From: Halomonas lysinitropha
GTDB taxonomy: Bacteria > Pseudomonadota > Gammaproteobacteria > Pseudomonadales > Halomonadaceae
Reading direction: 5' to 3'
Assembly (NCBI RefSeq): GCF_902500215.1
Contig: NZ_CABVOU010000027.1
Coordinates: forward strand, 124,001 to 188,000
Length of the DNA: 64,000 bases
Below the pieces are notes generated by a model, which saw nothing but the letters and a program-made list of their open reading frames with translations, had not been told where the DNA came from and did not search any database. The position numbers were made by a program, and so were the translations under genes. Within the stretch, counting starts at the first letter, position 1. Every line of letters begins with the position of its first letter. This document shows positions 22,944 to 32,629 of this stretch, piece after piece.

Positions 22944-24440
22944 TCAGTTGAAGACGTGAAAGCTCTCGGCATTGAGCCACAGGTGGGCCATCACGCTGGC
23001 GACGTAGCCCAGGGCGATCACCGGCGTCCAGCGCAGGTGCCCCATGAAGGTGTAGTTGCCGCGGGCCTGGCCCATCAGGGCGACGCCGGCCGCTGAGCCG
23101 ATCGACAGCAGGCTGCCGCCCACGCCGGCGGTCAGGGTGATCAGCAGCCAGTGGCCATGGGACATGTCCGGTTCCATGGTGAGCACGGCGAACATCACCG
23201 GGATGTTGTCGACCACCGCGGAGATCACCCCCAGGGCAATGTTGGCGCCGGTGGCGTTCCAGCCGGTGTAGAGGGCCTCGGAGAGCAGGCCCAGATAGCC
23301 CATGAAGCCGAGGCCACCCACGCACATCACCACGCCGTAGAAGAACAGCAGGGTGTCCCACTCGGCCCGTGCCACGCGGTTGAAGACGTCGAAGGGCACC
23401 ACGCTGCCCAGGCTCTCGAGCTTCTTCCAGTCACCGCGCTGGCTGTAGCGGGTGCGCTTGCGCTCCAGGGAGTGGGGCAGGGTGCGGCGCAGGTAGTAAC
23501 CGAAGAACTGCAGATAGCCAAGGCCCGTCATCATGCCCAGCACCGGTGGCAGATGCAGCAGGGTGTGGCAGGCCACGGCGGTGGCCACGGTGAGCAGGAA
23601 GAGGGCGATGATGCGACGCGCACCGCGCTTGAGCCAGACGTCCTCCTCCATGCTGGCCGGCTTGCGGTTCTTGATGAAGAAGCTCATCACCACGGCCGGG
23701 ATGATGAAATTGATGAACGACGGAATCAGCAGTTCGAAGAACTCGTAGAACTGGACGATGCCGGCCTGCCAGACCATCAGGGTGGTGATGTCGCCGAAGG
23801 GGCTGAAGGCGCCGCCGGCGTTTGCCGCTACCACGATGTTGACGCAGCAGAGGTTGATGAAGCGCTTGTCGCCTTCGGCGACCTTGGTGACCACCGCACA
23901 CATCAGCAGGGCGGTGGTCAGGTTGTCGGCAATTGGCGAGATCACGAAGGCCAGCACGCCGGTGATCCAGAACAATGAGCGATAGCTGAAGCCCTTGCGG
24001 ACCATCCAGGAGCGCAGGGCATCGAATACCCGGCGTTCGTCCATGGCGTTGATATAGGTCATCGCCACCAGCAGGAACAGCATCAGCTCGGTGAATTCGA
24101 GCAGGGTCACGCGGAAGGCCTGCTCCGACTCGGTGGGCATGCCCGCCTTGACATAGACCCAACCGATCAGCGCCCAGATGATGCCGGCCGCAACCAGCAC
24201 CGGCTTCGACTTGCGCATGTGAATCTTCTCTTCGGCCATGACCAGGGCATAGGCCAGCACGAAGACGGCGACGGCGAGAAAGCCCACGAACGAGCTGGTC
24301 AGGTCCAGCTCGCCGGTTACGGCGAGAGCGGGGCTGCTGGCCAGTAGCGCGAGCATGGCGAGCACGAGCATGCCCGGCCAACGGGAGGGTTGTCGTGGCC
24401 GGAGAGATATACGACAGGTTGTCAGCATGGCTGCGATCAT
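22944..24440 (-). CDS. nhaD: Na+/H+ antiporter NhaD
   Basis: 498 aa from the ATG at 24440; a second ATG at 24428 is also possible. The upstream extension of the frame to 24785 looks non-coding. About 12-13 membrane helices are visible, the first signal-like (MLVLAMLALLASSPALA). NhaD/ArsB-type motifs are present: ISPIADNLTTALLM, ANAGGAFSPFGDITTLMVW and SAVVDNIPVMFAVL. It exchanges external protons for internal Na+ or Li+ and supports growth in alkaline, salty media. It is close to the halophile-type NhaD proteins. Monocistronic, with a hairpin just downstream. Confidence 0.95.
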   Translation of the reverse strand: MIAAMLTTCRISLRPRQPSRWPGMLVLAMLALLASSPALAVTGELDLTSSFVGFLAVAVFVLAYALVMAEEKIHMRKSKPVLVAAGIIWALIGWVYVKAGMPTESEQAFRVTLLEFTELMLFLLVAMTYINAMDERRVFDALRSWMVRKGFSYRSLFWITGVLAFVISPIADNLTTALLMCAVVTKVAEGDKRFINLCCVNIVVAANAGGAFSPFGDITTLMVWQAGIVQFYEFFELLIPSFINFIIPAVVMSFFIKNRKPASMEEDVWLKRGARRIIALFLLTVATAVACHTLLHLPPVLGMMTGLGYLQFFGYYLRRTLPHSLERKRTRYSQRGDWKKLESLGSVVPFDVFNRVARAEWDTLLFFYGVVMCVGGLGFMGYLGLLSEALYTGWNATGANIALGVISAVVDNIPVMFAVLTMEPDMSHGHWLLITLTAGVGGSLLSIGSAAGVALMGQARGNYTFMGHLRWTPVIALGYVASVMAHLWLNAESFHVFN

Positions 24441-24552
24441 CCTGAGGCAGGAGGTGGGGGAAGGGTGAAAAAGCGGTCGAATCTTATCACAGCGTGCTGC
24501 GATGCAGTATGCCCACTTATTTATTCTTCTCGATACTTTGGCAGGAGAGACG

Positions 24553-27500
24553 TCAGTCGGTATTCCCGGAGGACCGAGCCCGGGTGTCCAGAGCCTGCTG
24601 CCACTGGTCAACGGTGACTTCCTCCAGTTCCTCTTCCGGAAGGTCCTCTTCCCCCGAGGCCTGGCGACGTTCATACCAGCGGCGTGGGCGCAGCAGGCGA
24701 ACCTCGGGACGCCCCTTCTCGAGGGAAACGCCGGCGGCGAGCATGCCCAGGCGTGCATAGAGCGAGCCATTCGGCACATCGTCACGAAAGACCAGATCCG
24801 CGAGCATTTCCAGGGAGTCGCCTGTCAGGCGCGCTTCGCGCAGCTGCAGGGTGTCGTCGTCGAGGTGGAGCCGGGCGCTGCCACGTATGTCGTTCACCGT
24901 CAGGCGCCGACCCAGCCACTCCCAATCTCGGGCACGGGACAGGAACAGGTGCGCGAGCAGACCACTGTCGCGCATGGCCAGGTCGAGCCGTGCATCCAGC
25001 TGCAGGGGGCGGGTCCAGTCAAGCCGGCCCTCGGTGATCTCGAGCCGAGCCCACCAGCCGGCCTCGCCGCGTGTCTGCTCATCCTGGCGCTGGATATTGT
25101 CCAGCCGCAGCAGGGATCCGGAGGCATCAAAGCGGCGGCTGAGGAGGTCGCCATCCCTCAGGCGGGCCTCGAGTCGCAGGTCGCCATCCAGACGCTGCGC
25201 GCCGAACCGGATGGTCGTGTCGAAGGCCTGCAGGGTAACGTCGCCGCGTGCCCGCACTCCTTCGAGGTGCAGGTCGACTTCCAGCCCGGCTCGGCCGCCC
25301 AGCAACGCTACCCCCGCGCCTTCCGGGAGGTAAGCGTTGTAGCGTGAAAGATCGTCCACCTCGGCGATGGGCAGCTGAACGCGCGTGGTGAAGTTCTGCA
25401 GCGAACGGTCCCCGGGATCGAGACTGAAGTGCGGAGTCTCGGTCTCGAGGCTGAAGTGGCGGCCCTCGACGTAGGCTTTCGCTTCGCCGGTGCGGTGCAG
25501 ACTGAAACGGGGCAGCGTCAGCCGCAGCCGGGCTCCCGGCGCCTCATGCTCGCCGTCTATCTCGGCCTCGAGCCGGCCTCGGCCGTTGGCCGTGAACTCG
25601 AGAAAGCCGACCGCCAGGTCGTCTGCCTCGACCAGGAGCTGGCTGCCCGGACGCAAGCGACCATCCGTGAGGTGGAGGCTGGCCCTGAAACGGCCGTTAC
25701 CGGCCAGGGTCAGGCCGTGAGCAGCAGGCAGAAAGTCGTCGAGAAAGCCCAGGTTGGCGACCATTCCTTCGAGCACCAGGTCTCCATCCAGTCCCGCTGC
25801 TTGCCCGTCCTGCCCCGACATCGGCCCGAGGCGGGCCTCGCGTGCCACGACCCGGGTGCGCAAGCGTGGGCCCGACGCCGTCGTTGCCGCCTGCATCGAC
25901 AGGCGTGACCCGGAGAGGTCCAGGCGACCGTTGCCCAGGTTGGCCTCGCGCACTTCCAGGTCCAGTGACAGCTCCCCCTCCACTTCGCTGCCGAGCAGTC
26001 GGCCGACGATACGCTGCCCGGTCAGGGCGATCTGCCCACGTGCCCGCCCGTTCTCGATGTCGATGCGGCCGCGAGTGATGGCCCGTCCGGACCGCAACGT
26101 CCCGGGTACGGCCGCGGGCAGGTAGGCCTGCAGTACCGAGACATCGGGCATCGTGGCGTCTTGCCAGGAGAGCGACAGCCGCGGGTTTGGTAGTCGGTCA
26201 CCGGCTATCGAGATATCGCTCTCGGCCGTCATGGCCAGTCGACCATCGCGCATCAGCAGGGCGCCATCGGAGGATCTCGATACCCGTGCCGTCTCCAGAC
26301 TGGCGTCCAGCCGGGCCCTGGGCCCGTTCGGGGCCTCCTGCCAGCTGGCCGTGACGCTGCCCCGTCCCACGGCTTCCAGGTCGAACAAGCGGGCCAGCAA
26401 CGACTCGGTAGTCACTGCCAGGCGGCTGCCGGCCGCTACCTGGCCCTGCGCCAGCGTCAGGCTGGCCGCCAGATCGCCGCTGCCTTCCAGCGTCAGGCCA
26501 CCGTCGACGGCGTGGATCAGGAAGTCATCGAGGACATCGAGCCGGGCCACATGACCCCTGATGACGACTCGGCCATCCAGGGGTGGCGGTCCATCACCGT
26601 CGACCAGTCTCGCCAGGGGGACCAACGACGTCAGGCTGGCCTCTTCCAGGGTGAGCTCGGTGGTCAACGGCCGCTCGTCTTCCTCGCCTCGCGCCGAGAT
26701 CTCGAGACGGGTGCCCGACAGATTCAGCCGCCGTTGGCGTGGGTCGACTTCGGGCAGGGCCAGGACCATCGTCACGCTACCTTGCAGCGGCCGTCCGGCA
26801 AGGGTCAGGGCCACCTGCTCGCCGGCCAGGCGGAAATCGCCCTCGAACAGGCCATCCCGGTACGCCAGGTGACCCTCGAGTCGGGCACTGCCGCTTTGCA
26901 GCGTCAACGGGCCGCCCTCGGGCAGGTAAGCCGTCAGGGCACCCACGTCAGGCAGCCGGGCATCTTCCCACTCGAGTCGGGCGGACGTCAGTCGCCGCGA
27001 AGCATCGTCGAGGCCGGTACCGAGTACTCGGGCGGAGAGATGAAAGCGGCGGCTGGTCAGGAAGGGGGCTGACAGTCCTGCCCGCTGCATTTCCATCTCC
27101 TCGAGGGTCACGCCGAGATCCATGATCGGCCCCTCTTCACCCTCCACCACTCGGCCGGTGACGCTTCCGCCGCCACTGAGGCGGTGGCGGTCATGCCTGG
27201 CCTCTACCAGTTCCTGGCCATGCCGAACTCCCTCTTCCGGCTCCGCGAGCGGCGTCAGCAGCACGCGCTCGTCCAGTGCTACCAGCAGTGAAGGCGAATC
27301 CAGCCGGAGGCTGCTTCCCGGCGCGATTGCACCATGTTCGAGGGACAGCTCGCCGCTCAGCTCGCCGTGGCCGGCCAGGTCGAGCCAACCCAATTGGCGC
27401 AGGTAGGGATTGAAGACGTCCCAGGCATCGGCCGTGGCATCCAGCGACAGCGTGCCCGAGACGAAGCCGGCCGCTGCCAGGCCCGGGTGCTCATGCAGCC

Positions 27501-28026
27501 GGAAGGGGGCTACCTGCAGGTCGGTCGACAGGCGAATGTCGTTGGCCAGTACCGTCTCGCCGCGCCTGACAAGGGCCTTCTCCATGCCGAGCTCGAGGCC
27601 CTGGATCGATATCCGGCCATCGTTCAGCGTCAGCTTGGACACTGAAACCTCACCGTCTCCCTCCAGGCGATGATCGTTGAGGCCGAAGCGGCGAAGCCCC
27701 TGTGCCGTAAAGCTGGAAATCACCATCCGGCGTTCAAGCAGCGCCGGCAGCGAGATCCGAAGGCGGGCCCGATCCATCGCCAGCTCCAGGGGCGGGTCGT
27801 CACTCTCGACCTGCAGCCCCTCGAGAGCAAGGTGCCCCGGAAAGCCGCTCCATCCCGATGTCCAGCGGATCGACACGCCGGCCTTCTCGGCCAGCCATGT
27901 CTGAGCGTATGGAGTGTTGATCAGCCCGTTCGTCACGATCAGGTAGAGGGCGAGGGCCAGCAGGGGCAGGGCCATCAGCCAGGGCAGGCGACGACCTCTT
28001 GCGGTATCGGGAACCGGACGTTGCAT
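24553..28026 (-). CDS. Large AsmA/TamB-like periplasmic repeat protein with N-terminal anchor
   Basis: 1157 aa. The ATG at 28026 has a GAGGAAG site; the frame runs open to 28122. One membrane helix (about residues 17-37, LPWLMALPLLALALYLIV) is followed by about 1,050 residues of beta-rich repetitive sequence. A unit recurs three to four times: an AYLP motif (ALTAYLPEG, VLQAYLP, YNAYLPEG), then glycine-rich strands ending in LxLSGSRL-like segments, then LDDFL...LTLxGxGxLxASL, then an xPGSxL strand. This resembles AsmA-like bridge proteins that move phospholipid between membranes, but the exact family is not recognised. The acidic C-terminal tail contains RRWYERRQ and EEDLPEEELEE. Confidence 0.72.
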   Translation of the reverse strand: MQRPVPDTARGRRLPWLMALPLLALALYLIVTNGLINTPYAQTWLAEKAGVSIRWTSGWSGFPGHLALEGLQVESDDPPLELAMDRARLRISLPALLERRMVISSFTAQGLRRFGLNDHRLEGDGEVSVSKLTLNDGRISIQGLELGMEKALVRRGETVLANDIRLSTDLQVAPFRLHEHPGLAAAGFVSGTLSLDATADAWDVFNPYLRQLGWLDLAGHGELSGELSLEHGAIAPGSSLRLDSPSLLVALDERVLLTPLAEPEEGVRHGQELVEARHDRHRLSGGGSVTGRVVEGEEGPIMDLGVTLEEMEMQRAGLSAPFLTSRRFHLSARVLGTGLDDASRRLTSARLEWEDARLPDVGALTAYLPEGGPLTLQSGSARLEGHLAYRDGLFEGDFRLAGEQVALTLAGRPLQGSVTMVLALPEVDPRQRRLNLSGTRLEISARGEEDERPLTTELTLEEASLTSLVPLARLVDGDGPPPLDGRVVIRGHVARLDVLDDFLIHAVDGGLTLEGSGDLAASLTLAQGQVAAGSRLAVTTESLLARLFDLEAVGRGSVTASWQEAPNGPRARLDASLETARVSRSSDGALLMRDGRLAMTAESDISIAGDRLPNPRLSLSWQDATMPDVSVLQAYLPAAVPGTLRSGRAITRGRIDIENGRARGQIALTGQRIVGRLLGSEVEGELSLDLEVREANLGNGRLDLSGSRLSMQAATTASGPRLRTRVVAREARLGPMSGQDGQAAGLDGDLVLEGMVANLGFLDDFLPAAHGLTLAGNGRFRASLHLTDGRLRPGSQLLVEADDLAVGFLEFTANGRGRLEAEIDGEHEAPGARLRLTLPRFSLHRTGEAKAYVEGRHFSLETETPHFSLDPGDRSLQNFTTRVQLPIAEVDDLSRYNAYLPEGAGVALLGGRAGLEVDLHLEGVRARGDVTLQAFDTTIRFGAQRLDGDLRLEARLRDGDLLSRRFDASGSLLRLDNIQRQDEQTRGEAGWWARLEITEGRLDWTRPLQLDARLDLAMRDSGLLAHLFLSRARDWEWLGRRLTVNDIRGSARLHLDDDTLQLREARLTGDSLEMLADLVFRDDVPNGSLYARLGMLAAGVSLEKGRPEVRLLRPRRWYERRQASGEEDLPEEELEEVTVDQWQQALDTRARSSGNTD

Positions 28027-28166
28027 GGGACTTCCTCGACCTGCGGTGTCCTGGGTCATGTTACACGGCCTGTCGTCCTGCGTTGTCGAGAGGTTTTGTG
28101 GCATCATCTGCCTTCCCGGCAACCGCCGGCAGGGTACTGACCGCCAACGACGCAGGCATATAGGGC

Positions 28167-28880
28167 ATGTTTCTCGATGATTTCCATACGCTTACGGACG
28201 GGCGTATCCGCATTTCCGCGCAGCAGGCCAGCCAGTTCGCGAAGCGCATCGCTGGCGACTACAATCCCATCCACAATCCCGATGCACGACGTTTCTGCGT
28301 GCCCGGTGACCTGCTCTTTGCCCTGGTGCTGGCGCGCTTCGGCCTCTCGCAGCGCATGACCTTCCGCTTCCTGAGCATGGTCGGGGACGGCACGCCGCTC
28401 TGCTTTAGCGAGCAGGATGATGGCAAGATTCGGGTCTGCGACGAGAGCGGCAAGTGCTATCTGGAGGTCGAGCGCAGCGGTGGGGCGACCCATGACGAGT
28501 CGGTGGTGGAGGCCTTCACCCGCAGCTACGTGGCCTTCTCGGGCAAGAATTTCCCCCACTATCTCAAGCCGCTGATGGAGGAGAAGGGGGTGATGTTCAA
28601 CCCACGCCGACCGCTGGTGATCTACGACAGCATGGGCTTCTGCCTGGATCGCCTGGATGCGCCGGCACCGAGCCTGGAGTTCGTCGATTCCTCGCTGGAG
28701 GTGACCGGCAAGCGAGGCGAAGCACGGCTCGAGTTCCGCATCCTGGCAGGCGACCAGAGCATTGGCACCGGCTCCAAGAAGCTGGTGGTCAGTGGGCTAT
28801 GTGACTATGACGCCGCGGCCATGGACGAGGTGGTCGCCGAGTTCTACCGCCTGAAGGCTGCCCACGAGGCCGGGTCTTGA
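28167..28880 (+). CDS. DUF3581 family protein with hot-dog-like motif
   Basis: 237 aa. No signal peptide or membrane helix is seen. The N-terminal half carries AGDYNPIHNPDARRFCVPGD (about residues 28-47), which closely matches the MaoC/hot-dog hydratase signature D-x-NPIH. The C-terminal half has another beta-rich segment (LEFVDSSLEVTG...ARLEFRILAG), as in a double hot-dog. The family is annotated DUF3581 and no substrate is known; a thioester substrate is an inference from the motif. It is divergent from the AsmA-like gene. Confidence 0.82.
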   Translation: MFLDDFHTLTDGRIRISAQQASQFAKRIAGDYNPIHNPDARRFCVPGDLLFALVLARFGLSQRMTFRFLSMVGDGTPLCFSEQDDGKIRVCDESGKCYLEVERSGGATHDESVVEAFTRSYVAFSGKNFPHYLKPLMEEKGVMFNPRRPLVIYDSMGFCLDRLDAPAPSLEFVDSSLEVTGKRGEARLEFRILAGDQSIGTGSKKLVVSGLCDYDAAAMDEVVAEFYRLKAAHEAGS

Positions 28881-28915
28881 GGCGGCAGCGGTATCGCTTC
28901 AAGCCTCGCCCGGGC

Positions 28916-29812
28916 TCAGGCCACCACGGTGACCGGGCAGGGGGCCAGGTCGATGACCCGGTGGCTGACACTGCCCAGCAGGGATGACTGCCACTTGCCC
29001 AGGCCACGGCGGCCCATGATGACCATCGGCGCCGCCTCGCCGTGATGCCTGGCTCGGGCGACGATGGCTTCGGGGATGCGTTTCCCCTCGCTCACTATCT
29101 CCTCGACGCCTCGAGGAACCTCGCCCAGCGCCTCCCTGGCCCGGCGAAAGGCGTCGCTGGCCGGGCTGCCGTCAGCGCTCTCGACGGTCGCCGAGCTGCC
29201 GTCCGCCCGGCAGAAGACCAGCTCCACCGGCACGTCGGCGCGGCGGGCCAGCTCGCCTGCCAGGACGGCTGCCTTCAGGCAGTGCCTGGAGCCATCCACC
29301 GGCAGCAGCACTTGTCCCAGGCGCGACGCGTCGGACAGGCCGGCCGCGGCATGCACGATGGTTACAGGACACCGGGCCCGGTGTACCACCTCGTTGCTGA
29401 TGCTGCCCTGCATGAACTTGCCGACATCACTCAGTTGTCGGGCCCCCAGCACCAGCAGGCATCCGGCATGCCGGGCTGCATGCTCGAGAATGGCGCGGTC
29501 GGGATGGCGGACAAAGGTGGAATCCTCGAGCAATATCTCGTCAGGCGCCCGCGCCAGCTCCGGGTCCAGCACCTGGCGAGCCTGAGCGAAGGCCTCGGCG
29601 GCCCGGTGCTGGTTCCGTGCCCGGTCGTGATCGGCTTCCGCCTTGCGGTTGGCGGGGATATCGCTGAGTTCCGCCGGGTTCAGCGGCATCACGTGCAACA
29701 ACTGCAGCGGCGTCTCGAGCAGCCTGGCGAGCAGGCTGGCATGACGCGTCGCCGCCTGCGACGACGGTGATCCATCGACGGGCACGATCACCAGCGAGAT
29801 CGGCTCACTCAT
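28916..29812 (-). CDS. Tandem universal stress protein (two UspA domains)
   Basis: 298 aa. The ATG at 29812 follows GGGAGGAG. Domain 1 (about residues 3-150) begins ISLVIVPVDGSPSSQAATRH; domain 2 (about 155-298) begins GQVLLPVDGSRHCLKAA. The ATP-binding pattern G-xx-G-x9-G(S/T) is complete in domain 2 (GRRGLGKWQSSLLGS), but the second glycine is replaced by Gln in domain 1 (GARQLSDVGKFMQGS). Domain 2 alone may therefore bind nucleotide. Cytoplasmic. It is convergent with the DUF3581 gene. Confidence 0.92.
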   Translation of the reverse strand: MSEPISLVIVPVDGSPSSQAATRHASLLARLLETPLQLLHVMPLNPAELSDIPANRKAEADHDRARNQHRAAEAFAQARQVLDPELARAPDEILLEDSTFVRHPDRAILEHAARHAGCLLVLGARQLSDVGKFMQGSISNEVVHRARCPVTIVHAAAGLSDASRLGQVLLPVDGSRHCLKAAVLAGELARRADVPVELVFCRADGSSATVESADGSPASDAFRRAREALGEVPRGVEEIVSEGKRIPEAIVARARHHGEAAPMVIMGRRGLGKWQSSLLGSVSHRVIDLAPCPVTVVA

Positions 29813-29896
29813 CGCTATCTCCTCCCCGGTCTTCAACCCTGGACATGCAGGCACTGTATCGACAGCTGGTCTCCAGGGGTAGGTCTGCGGCTTCCC

Positions 29897-29983
29897 GATG
29901 ACATCTTGCTGCCTCTCACCCTCATCGCTGGCGTCTATGGCATGAATGTCCCGCACATGCCGGAGCTCGCCTATAAATCATGA
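29897..29983 (+). pseudogene. Remnant of a CorA-family Mg2+ transporter C-terminus
   Basis: A 28-codon frame ending in TGA translates to DDILLPLTLIAGVYGMNV followed by PHMPELAYKS. This is the end of CorA transmembrane helix 1 with the diagnostic GMN motif and the following MPEL loop. No start codon, no upstream CorA domain and no second membrane helix are found, so it is a short relic in the gap between the Usp and DUF3422 genes. Confidence 0.65.
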
Positions 29984-30071
29984 CGTCAAGGCAGCACGTT
30001 GACGTTGCGCACTTGGCCCGGGCGAGGCCAGCCTCTAGTCTCGTGGGACTTTCCCTTTCTCTGGCCCTGAC

Positions 30072-31304
30072 ATGCATCCACAACGCGCCCGACTGCACAA
30101 CGAACTCCACGCCCGGCCCTCGATCTACTTCGAGGAGCCGGCGCACCTTCACCACTACGCCTTCCTCGACGACGACGGCATCGCCGCGGACATCCTCGGG
30201 CGGGTCGCCGAGGTATCCGGCAGGACCCCGGACATCGAGGCGGCACAGGAGATTCTCGAACTCGGCGACCAGACCCTGAAATGGGAGCGTCACACCGAGT
30301 TCTTCACCCTGACCCTGGTGGTACCGAGGCCCGACCGAGGCGAGCCCTGGCCTTCGCCTCCGCCACTATTGGCGGAGGTCGCCGCCGAACACAGCCGGGC
30401 GCTGATCAGTGCCAGCCTCATCCTGGTGGAAGCCGAGGCCTCCTGGGGTGGCGACGCCGAGGGCTACGGCTTTCGCGATCCCGCCGGGTCCAGTGTGGGC
30501 GATGGCGACGCCACCGTGTGGAGCGATTTCCGGCTCACGGCGGCCGGCGTCAACCGCCTGCTGTTGGTCAATCGCGGCCTCAACGCCTTCCGCCTGGGAC
30601 GCATGACCCGCCGACTCCTGGAGATCGAGACCTACCGCATGATGGCCTCGCTGGCCCTGCCGGTGGCCAAGCAGATGAGCCTCGAGCTGCGCGACCATGA
30701 GCTCGAGCTCAGCGAGCTCTCGGAGCGCAATACCGAGAGCGGGGAGGAGAACTCCCGACCGCTGCTGGCGGCCATCTCCGCGCTCTCGGCACGGCTCGAG
30801 CGCTCCGGTGCACGATCGCGCCAGCGCTTCAGTGCCACCGAGGCCTATGCGCGGATCGTCTTCAATCGCATCGACGAGCTGCGCGAGGAGCGCCTCGGCG
30901 ACCGGCCTCGGCTGGGAACCTTCATCCTGCGCCGCTTCCGGCCCACGGTGCACTACTGCGCCGCGATCAATCAGCGCCAGCAGAGCCTGGCGGAGAGTGT
31001 CGCACGGCTCAACGACCTGCTGAGGACCCGTGCCCAGGTGGAGATCGAGGCGCAGAACTCCGGGATCCTGCAGAGCCTCAACGAGCGCACCAGCAGCCAG
31101 CTGAAGATCCAGAAGGCCGTCGAGGGGCTGTCGGTCATCGTCATCAGCTACTATCTCTTCAGCCTGTTCAAGCTGGGGTTGCAGAGCCTGCATGCCCTCG
31201 GCGTGGTGATCGAACCGGTAGTCGCTGCCGCCGTGCTGGGGCCGCTGAGCCTGGGGATCATCGGCCTGCTGGCCTGGCGGATCCAGCGCGTCAAGAAACA
31301 TTAA
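30072..31304 (+). CDS. DUF3422 family membrane protein
   Basis: 410 aa. It begins MHPQRARLHNELHARPS, the recognisable start of DUF3422 proteins. A long soluble region with predicted helices is followed by two C-terminal membrane segments (about residues 350-370 and 380-402, SVIVISYYLFSLFKLGL and VAAAVLGPLSLGIIGLLAW). Function unknown. No strong ribosome site is visible before the ATG. Monocistronic. Confidence 0.9.
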   Translation: MHPQRARLHNELHARPSIYFEEPAHLHHYAFLDDDGIAADILGRVAEVSGRTPDIEAAQEILELGDQTLKWERHTEFFTLTLVVPRPDRGEPWPSPPPLLAEVAAEHSRALISASLILVEAEASWGGDAEGYGFRDPAGSSVGDGDATVWSDFRLTAAGVNRLLLVNRGLNAFRLGRMTRRLLEIETYRMMASLALPVAKQMSLELRDHELELSELSERNTESGEENSRPLLAAISALSARLERSGARSRQRFSATEAYARIVFNRIDELREERLGDRPRLGTFILRRFRPTVHYCAAINQRQQSLAESVARLNDLLRTRAQVEIEAQNSGILQSLNERTSSQLKIQKAVEGLSVIVISYYLFSLFKLGLQSLHALGVVIEPVVAAAVLGPLSLGIIGLLAWRIQRVKKH

Positions 31305-31426
31305 TCGAATGGCATATCTTTCGCGTAAAAAGTCTCCCTCGATTCCTGCCGCACTCTCGTTCCCCGCTGCCGTCGCTGGATGCGGCTTATGCGGCAGGTC
31401 ACCGCTCTCTGGCTCCGAGACCCTGC

Positions 31427-32464
31427 TCAGGCCACGGACTGGATCGATACGCGATTACCACCAGAGGCCTTGCTGACGTACATGGCGCTGTCGGCGTGGC
31501 CGAAGAGCTCTTCGAGAGAGCCGCCCTGTTCGGGATAGGATGCGATGCCGACGCTGATGGATAGCTTGTCGTCCTTCACGGCATCGATGAGGCGCTCCAT
31601 CATGTGCTTGCCGCCGGACGCATTGGTTTCGGGAAGCAGCATCACGAACTCATCCCCGCCGTAGCGAGCCAGGACGTCGCTGCTGCGCTTGCAAGCCTGT
31701 AGCCATTCCGTCAGACCCAGGATGGCTTGATCGCCGGCGCCATGTCCGTCGGTATCGTTGATGCGCTTCAGGCCGTCCATGTCCATGGTGATCAAGCAGT
31801 AGGGACGCCCCGAGCGCCTGGCCATTTCGTGGATCGGCCTGGCCAGATCGTCGAAGGCGCGTCGATTGTACAGGCCGGTCAAGGAATCCCGACTGGCCAT
31901 CTTGAGCAAGGTGCGGTTGGAGACGTGAATGGCATGGACCAGTGATGCGGTGAGATAGCCGACGATCAGCAGCGCGATGATGCTGGTGCCGACCGGTGCC
32001 AGGTTGGCGGTGGTCAGGAGCTCGGTCCCCAGGAGATGGAGCAGCAGCAGCTGGCAGGCCGCGATCGCGGCCACCTCCAGCATGGTAACCACGACCCCCA
32101 GGGTCAGGGCGCTGGTGACCACCGCCAGCAGGTAGAGACTCGCCAGCGGGCCGGTCACACCATCCGTGCTGTAGAGAAACCAGGTGATGAAACCGATCAT
32201 GGCCCAGGTGTGCAGGGCCAGCAGCCAGCGCTGCCTTTCCCCGAAGAAGCGCAGTCGGCTGGCCAGCAGGCTGAAAATGAAATAGCCGAAAGTTGCCGCC
32301 AGCACGCCCAGGGCCCCCTCGTCGGGAAGGCCGATGATGACCAGGTAGAGGATGACAACGGTGACCAGCAGCCACTCGATCTGATAGAGGCCAGCGGAGA
32401 ACCCCTGGATCTGCACGCCCTGTGGATCCCACTCCAGGGGCGGCAATGGGTCTTGATCGGACAT
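31427..32464 (-). CDS. Membrane-bound diguanylate cyclase (GGDEF)
   Basis: 345 aa from the ATG at 32464; an earlier ATG at 32494 lacks a ribosome site. About six membrane helices (about residues 20-170) form an integral membrane sensor module. A GGDEF domain (about 180-340) follows, starting SRDSLTGLYNRRAF. The active site is RYGGDEF. The inhibitory I-site RSSD lies five residues before GGDEF, so product inhibition is expected. It makes c-di-GMP from GTP. It stands alone; the input signal is unknown. Confidence 0.93.
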   Translation of the reverse strand: MSDQDPLPPLEWDPQGVQIQGFSAGLYQIEWLLVTVVILYLVIIGLPDEGALGVLAATFGYFIFSLLASRLRFFGERQRWLLALHTWAMIGFITWFLYSTDGVTGPLASLYLLAVVTSALTLGVVVTMLEVAAIAACQLLLLHLLGTELLTTANLAPVGTSIIALLIVGYLTASLVHAIHVSNRTLLKMASRDSLTGLYNRRAFDDLARPIHEMARRSGRPYCLITMDMDGLKRINDTDGHGAGDQAILGLTEWLQACKRSSDVLARYGGDEFVMLLPETNASGGKHMMERLIDAVKDDKLSISVGIASYPEQGGSLEELFGHADSAMYVSKASGGNRVSIQSVA

Positions 32465-32629
32465 GGTGTTATCTCGCTGGTCCAGGGGTGCCATAGTGGG
32501 ACACTACCCTATGCCTTCCTGCGCTTCACCTGAATTAGCCATTGGGCTTGCCGTGGATCAATCCGCCGCGGCACTTCGGAGGACGCAACAGGGAGCGCGA
32601 TCGTCCCACTCCCTGGGCCTGGCCTGCCA

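Noticed and set aside
24441..24785. N-terminal extension of NhaD
   Set aside because: The extra 115 residues are Arg/Pro/Cys-rich and overlap the AsmA-like gene 3' end in another frame; NhaD length and its signal-like first helix fit the start at 24440.
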